This document shows positions 1-4,173 of a DNA stretch of 7,855 nt, piece by piece. Origin of the DNA: Chlamydiota bacterium (GTDB taxonomy: Bacteria > Auribacterota > UBA3054 > B51-G9); NCBI GenBank assembly GCA_003648225.1, contig QMOL01000134.1, positions 1 to 7,855 on the forward strand, in the 5' to 3' direction. The notes beneath the pieces were generated by a model. The model saw nothing but the letters and a program-made list of their open reading frames with translations. It had not been told where the DNA came from and ran no database searches. The translations under genes and the position numbers were made by a program. Position 1 is the first letter of the stretch. Each line of letters opens with the position of its first letter.

Positions 1-1860
1 CAGGAAGATTCATCAATAGACCTTAGCGCAAATGAAGGAGTTATGCATGTTTTCGGTTCTTCACCGGAAGAAATTCATCAAACCGCATTGTTTCGCTCCA
101 GATATTATTCTTTACTGCAAGACGGTGTTGTTGATCTTTTCACTGCAGCAAAACGTCACGCTGAAGAAAAAATCGGTAATCAGCTTTTTACTCGCGCTCA
201 CGCCACTTGGGCAGAAAGTCCGACAATTGATTTTTGGCGCGCGGGAAATAAAAATGAAAACAGCCAAAAATACGAATATACATCAAATTTCGTATGGTCA
301 TGTACTGTTCATCAGGCGGCTGCGGCTTGTCATGATTATTTTAAATGGGGAGAATACCTTACCGGAAACGGAACTGACCATCCCGAATGCGGGTGGCTGG
401 ACAGAAATTACTATGGTTTAGCTCTCGCGTGTTCTTTGGGAATAATTAACGAGATTCCTTATGCTTATTGCGCGCACTGGGGTCATCCGAAAGAAATTTC
501 TAACAGACGGCTTCAACTACAGAATACGTTTGGCGCCGGAACTAATATTAATATTTTCAGCATGGTGCAGAATATGCAGCACCGCGATGTCGAAGTGCTA
601 ATGTTATATCCATTGAATCTTGTTAGCGTTGAAGAACGGTTCGGGTCATGGATGACACAGTACGGTTATGCAAATATGATTACTCAGTCCAAACTGATTG
701 AACTTGGTAAGATTAATGACGGTAAAATTGAACTTGGCGGAAGATTATTTCATACTCTTGTAATTACTTTTGAACCTTTTCCGGAAAAGGGCTTGCTGGA
801 TAAAATAAAAGAATTCGCGGACGGCGGAGGACGGGTTATATGGGCCGGGCCACCACCATTAATCAATGAAAACGGCAGTGCCGTGTCGGAAAATTGGCAG
901 GAATTATTCGGCGTTTCTTATATGCCTTCATCGGACGGCTGGGGAGAAATAGCACCCGGGCATCAAATCACATTTGAGAATATTTTTGAAAATGTTTCAC
1001 CTCAAACAATCCTTACAGATTTTATTGTTGACCATGTTTATCCTGTAATTCCAAACCGTGATACCGTGACAGTTGCAAAATGCAATAATCAAATTATCGG
1101 CACGCGCAAAGTTGTAAATAACAACGGCTCATTGACTTTTCTCGGCTACAGGCCGCGCGATGACCAGTCCGCGAGTTTAGGTTATGAAACAAGAAATTTG
1201 TTCGACATACTTTATTATTCCGGCGCTTACCTGTCAGTGTCGAATGACGGAACTAACGACAATACCGAGGTCATCTCGCGAACGACTAAATATCTCGCAT
1301 GCAGATTTCCTAACGGTGCCGTTGCTGTTGCACCACATCTCGCCCGGCTTGAAGAAAATTGGGCCGGAGGATTTTCGCGCAATTATGAAGAAGATGAAAA
1401 AAAATTAAAGCAATTGGAACTGCCGGATAAGTTAACAGCTCTAAAATTATTTAAGGTCAATGGGCATTGTGTTGATTATGAAGGAACAGGAGCAGTTTCT
1501 TTTCGCGTGGATGAATCAGGAAACCTAATTGCTTTTGCGGGACAAAACTGCAGTAACATCACAATTGATGACCGTGAATTTATTTTCGCGGACAAAGCCG
1601 TTGGTGCAATCGGCTGGGCGCCGGTAGCTGAAAACAGAAAAGTTGATAACGGTGCGATATTAATTGTTTATTGTGATACTGCGGGCAGCATACGAATTCC
1701 CGCAAAATCTTTTCCGGAATCTATAGCTTTTTATGCGGAAAGGAATGCGCCCGGGAAAAAAGGCGAACCTGTTTTCTCTAAAAATGAAGGAGATTATGTA
1801 ACAGTAGAAATTTCTGAAGCAGCAGCAGGGCGATGGATATTTGGTGTAGAAGAAAAATAG
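1..1860 (+). CDS. Putative clan-A-like glycoside hydrolase, 3' part (5' end outside window)
   Basis: The frame is open from base 1 to the TAG at 1858-1860, giving 619 visible residues. The ATG at 43 has an AAGGAG only two bases upstream and no signal peptide or domain start after it, so I take the gene as truncated by the window edge. Visible residues about 75-165 (WAESPTIDFWRAG, then an aromatic-rich stretch with GWLDRNYYGLALA and AYCAHWGHP) look like the last strands of a TIM barrel. Residues about 195-300 (VLMLYPLN, LVITFEPFPEKG, FADGGGRVIWAGPPP) resemble the Rossmann-like, glutamine-amidotransferase-fold domain that follows the barrel in GH42-type beta-galactosidases. Residues about 480-619 look like a C-terminal beta-sandwich. 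The family call is from general appearance; I could not assign catalytic acids. It would act on a glycan, which suits neighbouring beta-helix proteins, but no shared operon is evident because a strong promoter follows. Alternative: an uncharacterised PVC-type protein of the same fold without activity. Confidence 0.6.
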   Translation, partial: QEDSSIDLSANEGVMHVFGSSPEEIHQTALFRSRYYSLLQDGVVDLFTAAKRHAEEKIGNQLFTRAHATWAESPTIDFWRAGNKNENSQKYEYTSNFVWSCTVHQAAAACHDYFKWGEYLTGNGTDHPECGWLDRNYYGLALACSLGIINEIPYAYCAHWGHPKEISNRRLQLQNTFGAGTNINIFSMVQNMQHRDVEVLMLYPLNLVSVEERFGSWMTQYGYANMITQSKLIELGKINDGKIELGGRLFHTLVITFEPFPEKGLLDKIKEFADGGGRVIWAGPPPLINENGSAVSENWQELFGVSYMPSSDGWGEIAPGHQITFENIFENVSPQTILTDFIVDHVYPVIPNRDTVTVAKCNNQIIGTRKVVNNNGSLTFLGYRPRDDQSASLGYETRNLFDILYYSGAYLSVSNDGTNDNTEVISRTTKYLACRFPNGAVAVAPHLARLEENWAGGFSRNYEEDEKKLKQLELPDKLTALKLFKVNGHCVDYEGTGAVSFRVDESGNLIAFAGQNCSNITIDDREFIFADKAVGAIGWAPVAENRKVDNGAILIVYCDTAGSIRIPAKSFPESIAFYAERNAPGKKGEPVFSKNEGDYVTVEISEAAAGRWIFGVEEK

Positions 1861-1865
1861 ATTTA

Positions 1866-1895
1866 TTGACAAAAGTTATAATGTTTTGCTATAAT
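1866..1895 (+). promoter_or_regulatory. Near-consensus sigma70 promoter
   Basis: A perfect TTGACA (1866-1871) is followed after 18 bases by a perfect TATAAT (1890-1895) with an extended -10 TG at 1887-1888. A second TATAAT at 1877-1882 is too close to this -35 to pair with it. The start would fall near 1902, only 40 bases after the preceding stop codon, so it should serve the beta-helix remnant at 2059 and perhaps genes beyond it. It is the strongest-looking promoter in the window. Activity is inferred from sequence only. Confidence 0.7.
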
Positions 1896-1901
1896 GTGCT
1901 A

Positions 1902-2058
1902 AGACATTTTGAAAGAAATTAAAATTTTCAACTTTTTATACATTATTTTTCTCGTTAAAATAATATTATATAGCAGAATCTTTTAACTAATAATCTGTTT
2001 TTGGGTGCTTGCTATCAAATAATAGTTTCATGTGTCGAAAATATTTGGAGGAATCATC
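1902..2058 (+). promoter_or_regulatory. Long AT-rich 5' leader with strong ribosome site
   Basis: About 157 bases separate the predicted transcription start from the ATG at 2059. The stretch is very AT-rich and holds no ORF of note. It contains a weak inverted repeat (TTGAAA 1909-1914 with TTTCAA 1926-1931, then CTTTTT) and a longer-range one (ATAGCA 1970-1975 with TGCTAT 2010-2015). Neither matches a riboswitch I recognise. GGAGG at 2047-2051, seven bases before ATG 2059, is the best Shine-Dalgarno in the window and decides the start of the next gene over an in-frame ATG at 2032. Confidence 0.35.
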
Positions 2059-2301
2059 ATGGGAAGACAATTCATTATAACTATAGCATTCTTGCTTATA
2101 TTCTTAATCTGCCCGGAAATATTTGCAAAAACTCATTACGTCTCTCCATTCTACAGAAATGTTTCCACTTACACTAATTGGCCAACTGCGGCAAATACAA
2201 TCGAAGATGTTAAGAGTGTTGCAATATGTTGGGGTTCCGTTATTATTGTTATCAACGGTATTTATTCTCCCGGATTATTTCAATTTATATTTAGAATCTG
2301 A
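2059..2301 (+). pseudogene. Truncated remnant of a secreted right-handed beta-helix protein
   Basis: Translation from ATG 2059 gives 80 residues. MGRQF and a hydrophobic run ending IFAK form a good Sec signal peptide, with probable cleavage after IFA. The mature part (THYVSPFYRN, TNWPTAANTIEDV, VIIVINGIYSPG) aligns with the N-terminal cap of the gene at 2455 (TNYVWQSSPT, SSWATAAHTIQNA, TVLVTNGFYNSG). Where the paralog continues into hundreds of residues of beta-helix, this one stops after about ten unrelated residues. The last codons lie in DNA resembling the 3' end of the gene at 4174: AATCTGACAACG at 2295-2306 is identical to 6538-6549, just after that gene's stop. This fits an internal deletion that joined a cap to a 3' flank. 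Its leader lacks the MKKLLHG start and the palindromic insert of its neighbours. It could still be expressed as a small exported peptide, since its promoter and ribosome site are intact. Confidence 0.6.
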
Positions 2302-2342
2302 CAACGTGGGATAAATGAATTGACGGTTCAGTGATTGCCGTT

Positions 2343-2373
2343 TTGTCTGTTGAATCTGTTTTGTCCGTATAAT
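2343..2373 (+). promoter_or_regulatory. Conserved 9-bp-periodic promoter-like block, copy 1
   Basis: TGTCTGTTG, AATCTGTTT and TGTCCGTAT follow each other at a 9-base period and run into TATAAT (2368-2373). The nearest -35-like hexamer is TTGTCT (2343-2348), with a long 19-base spacer. Equivalent blocks precede the starts at 4174 and 6633. TATAAT to the relic ATG at 2393 is the same short distance as in the other two copies, whereas the real start at 2455 is 62 bases further on. Confidence 0.5.
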
Positions 2374-2392
2374 AAATTCTAAAAAAGAAACC

Positions 2393-2458
2393 ATGGAAAA
2401 TCTACTCTGCATACGCAGGGCGCTAATGCGAGATCAAAAATTTAAGGAAAAACTATGA
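2393..2458 (+). other. 21-codon upstream ORF, probable decayed duplicate of the leader
   Basis: ATG 2393 opens a 21-residue frame beginning MENLLCIRRALM and ending in TGA 2456-2458, which overlaps the ATG of the next gene as ATGA. The start region mirrors the functional leaders: a purine-rich AAAAAAGAAACC before ATG, then GAAAATCTACTC against AAAAAACTACTG of the gene at 4174. Bases 2409-2436 (GCATACGCAGGGC, then GCGAGATCA) resemble the palindromic element at 2480 (GCATTCGCGGGGC, then GCGGATCA) with point changes and a small insertion. I infer a 62-bp tandem duplication of ribosome site plus leader, the first copy having decayed. The overlap could couple translation of the downstream gene to it. 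A functional leader peptide is an alternative. Confidence 0.45.
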
Positions 2459-4068
2459 AAAAATTATTACACGGATTACCCCGGCATTCGCGGGGCACGC
2501 GGATCACGGACAATCCCGGCATTCGCGGGGCACGCGGATTACGGATTATTCTGCTTCCTGCTTCCTGCTTCCTGTTAACTGCTTCCTCTTTAGCATCCAC
2601 AAACTATGTATGGCAAAGTAGTCCGACGCCAACAGCGCCTTACTCTTCCTGGGCAACTGCCGCACATACGATTCAAAATGCCGTTGACGCAGCAAATTCA
2701 AATAACACTGTGCTTGTCACAAACGGATTTTACAATTCAGGAATGAAAATACTGTTTGGCAGCAGCAGCAATCGGGTGGCGATAACAAAACCTTTGCTGC
2801 TGAAAAGTGTTAATGATATCTGTGATACAATTATTTCCGGCTCTAATAATGTGAGAACCTTGTTTATTACTGCGGGTGTCGAAGTTGAAGGATTCACTAT
2901 TACAGGCGGGTACGTTGTGACTTCTTTTGGTGATGCTGAGCATGATTATGGCGGAAATGTCCTGTGCTGGAGTGGTGGCGTTGTTAGAACTTCCTTAATT
3001 ATCGGTGGTGGAGCTTGGATTGCAGGTGGAAATGTTTGCTGCTATTATGGCGGAGTAGTTGATGATTGCGAAATTACTTATGGCTATTGTATGAATTCCG
3101 GCGGGGGAGCAGCATGTCAAGATGGCGGTGCTGTTAAAAACTCTATCATAAAAAATAATATTGGAAATGCTGGTGGTGGAATTCATTCGGAAGGCGGAAC
3201 AATAGAAAATAATATCATTATTGAAAATATAACCTATAATGATGGCGGCGGTATAAATACTTCATACTCTATTATTCGAAATTGTCTCGTAGCAAAAAAT
3301 TTTGCATACAGAGATGGCGGAGGAATTTATGCGTACTTCTCATCGCTGCAAAATAATACCATCTGTTCTAATAAAGCTAATAAAACCGGTGGCGGGGTGG
3401 CTAGTTGGGATAATACAAATGTAAATAATATCATTTATTATAATTTACCGGATAATTATACTAATAACTTTCCCGGCGATGCTGCTATGTTTAATTGCTC
3501 ATATCCCAAAATTCCGGGTGATAACAACTCTGTAACTAATGAACCTAACTTCATAGATTATCAAAACGGGGATTATAGATTACTTCACGATTCCCCGTGC
3601 TTTAATGCCGGAACTAATGAAGCTTGGATGGTTGGGATTCCGGATCTGAGTTATCAGAATAGAATTATTGACGGAACAGTTGATATCGGAGCCTACGAAA
3701 TAGGAAAACTTATCTGTGAGTTTAACGCGGAACCTCTTTCCGGAATTGTTCCGCTAAATGTGAATTTCAATTCTATTGTTTCAGGAACAAATATCGTTAA
3801 TGTTTACTTTTTCTGGGACTTTGATAATGACGGAAAATATGATTCTACAGGCCTATGGCAGGATATTACTCAGTTTATTTATACTAATGAAGGATTTTAT
3901 TCCGTATCGCTTACCGTAAGTAATTCAGCCTCTGAAACAGCTGAAAAGACCGTTGCAGGATATATAGAAGTTGTGCCTGAACCGGGCGCCTTTGGCGCGG
4001 TTATTGGTTATCTGTTATTGGTTATCGGTATCGGGAGGAAATTTATCACGATGAAAATATCGGGATAA
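2455..4068 (+). CDS. Secreted beta-helix protein with anchor-Q-like module, PKD domain and PEP-CTERM tail
   Basis: The product has 537 residues. ATG 2455 follows AAGGA (2444-2448) by six bases and begins MKKLLHGL like its two paralogs. Residues 1-47 are an unusually long signal peptide: a basic n-region of about 30 residues containing a DNA-level insertion, hydrophobic core IILLPASCFLLTASS, cleavage after SLA. Residues about 50-98 form the beta-helix cap (SSWATAAHTIQNAVDAA). Residues about 166-330 hold glycine-rich rungs such as GGGIYAYFSSLQNNTICSN. Residues 363-417 (NGDYRLLHDSPCFNAG to VDIGAYEIG) resemble a choice-of-anchor-Q module. Residues about 421-505 are a PKD fold (YFFWDFDNDG, YSVSLTVSN). 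Residues 507-537 are VPEP, a hydrophobic segment and RK, a PEP-CTERM signal for exosortase processing. The ligand or substrate is unknown; adhesion or polysaccharide binding is plausible. No enzyme active site is evident. Confidence 0.85.
   Translation: MKKLLHGLPRHSRGTRITDNPGIRGARGLRIILLPASCFLLTASSLASTNYVWQSSPTPTAPYSSWATAAHTIQNAVDAANSNNTVLVTNGFYNSGMKILFGSSSNRVAITKPLLLKSVNDICDTIISGSNNVRTLFITAGVEVEGFTITGGYVVTSFGDAEHDYGGNVLCWSGGVVRTSLIIGGGAWIAGGNVCCYYGGVVDDCEITYGYCMNSGGGAACQDGGAVKNSIIKNNIGNAGGGIHSEGGTIENNIIIENITYNDGGGINTSYSIIRNCLVAKNFAYRDGGGIYAYFSSLQNNTICSNKANKTGGGVASWDNTNVNNIIYYNLPDNYTNNFPGDAAMFNCSYPKIPGDNNSVTNEPNFIDYQNGDYRLLHDSPCFNAGTNEAWMVGIPDLSYQNRIIDGTVDIGAYEIGKLICEFNAEPLSGIVPLNVNFNSIVSGTNIVNVYFFWDFDNDGKYDSTGLWQDITQFIYTNEGFYSVSLTVSNSASETAEKTVAGYIEVVPEPGAFGAVIGYLLLVIGIGRKFITMKISG
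2480..2539 (+). repeat. Two 35-bp-spaced copies of a GC-rich palindromic element inside the signal-peptide code
   Basis: A 25-base unit (CCCGGCATTCGCGGGG followed by CACGCGGAT) occurs at 2480-2504 and again at 2515-2539. Each can fold as a small hairpin, CCCCG/CGGGG around GCATTCG (5-bp stem at 2479-2495); the second copy opens with a T.G wobble. The flanks carry GGATTA (2473-2478 and 2536-2541). Removing one inter-repeat interval deletes exactly 63 bases, leaving MKKLLHG joined to LRIILL. The 35-base period is not a multiple of three, so the two copies are read in different frames (PRHSRGTRI and PGIRGARGL). Confidence 0.8.
2551..2574 (+). repeat. Perfect heptanucleotide tract in the signal-peptide hydrophobic core
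   Basis: CTGCTTC is repeated three times (2551-2571) and followed by CTG. A further GCTTCCT lies at 2581-2587. The tract encodes the hydrophobic core. Because seven is not a multiple of three, gain or loss of one unit would shift the frame at about residue 35 and abolish the protein. Confidence 0.75.
3973..4044 (+). other. PEP-CTERM sorting tail (conserved DNA block, copy 1)
   Basis: This encodes VPEPGAFG, a hydrophobic span and GRKF. It matches 6442-6513 at about 62 of 72 bases, including many third positions. GCGCC-TTT-GGCGC at 3986-3998 is a perfect inverted repeat with a three-base loop over the GAFGA codons. Confidence 0.75.
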
Positions 4069-4123
4069 ATTTAGAACCCGGCAATATGAAGAAAATGGAT
4101 TGACGGTTTAATGGCTGGTTGTA

Positions 4124-4154
4124 TTGTCTGTTAAGTCAGTTTTGTCCGTATAAT
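4124..4154 (+). promoter_or_regulatory. Conserved 9-bp-periodic promoter-like block, copy 2
   Basis: TGTCTGTTA, AGTCAGTTT and TGTCCGTAT at a 9-base period run into TATAAT (4149-4154). The weak -35 candidate is TTGTCT (4124-4129), with a 19-base spacer. The ATG lies 20 bases from the end of TATAAT, so a transcript starting here would have a leader of only about 13 bases, with AAAGGA (4161-4166) practically at its 5' end. Confidence 0.5.
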
Positions 4155-4173
4155 ATCAAAAAAGGAAAAAACT

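Noticed and set aside
32..421. 129-codon ORF at the window start
   Set aside because: It overlaps the long open frame 1-1860, whose composition and domain look are far more convincing.
1909..1936. Rho-independent terminator for the gene ending at 1860
   Set aside because: The stem (TTGAAA/TTTCAA) is six AT-rich pairs followed by a short T run; too weak, and it lies downstream of the predicted start of the next transcript.
2320..2340. TTGACG (2320-2325) as the -35 for TATAAT at 2368
   Set aside because: The spacing of 42 bases is far outside the range for a sigma70 promoter, and the motif is not kept in the third copy.
2480..2539. CRISPR-like spaced direct repeats
   Set aside because: Only two 25-base copies separated by 10 bases, inside a coding signal peptide, with no cas genes in view.
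2551..2565. Lipoprotein signal (LPASC in the leader at 2455, TAFC in the other leaders)
   Set aside because: The lipobox does not fit: Pro at -3 in one, Phe at -1 in the others. Standard cleavage after SLA or SFA follows further on.
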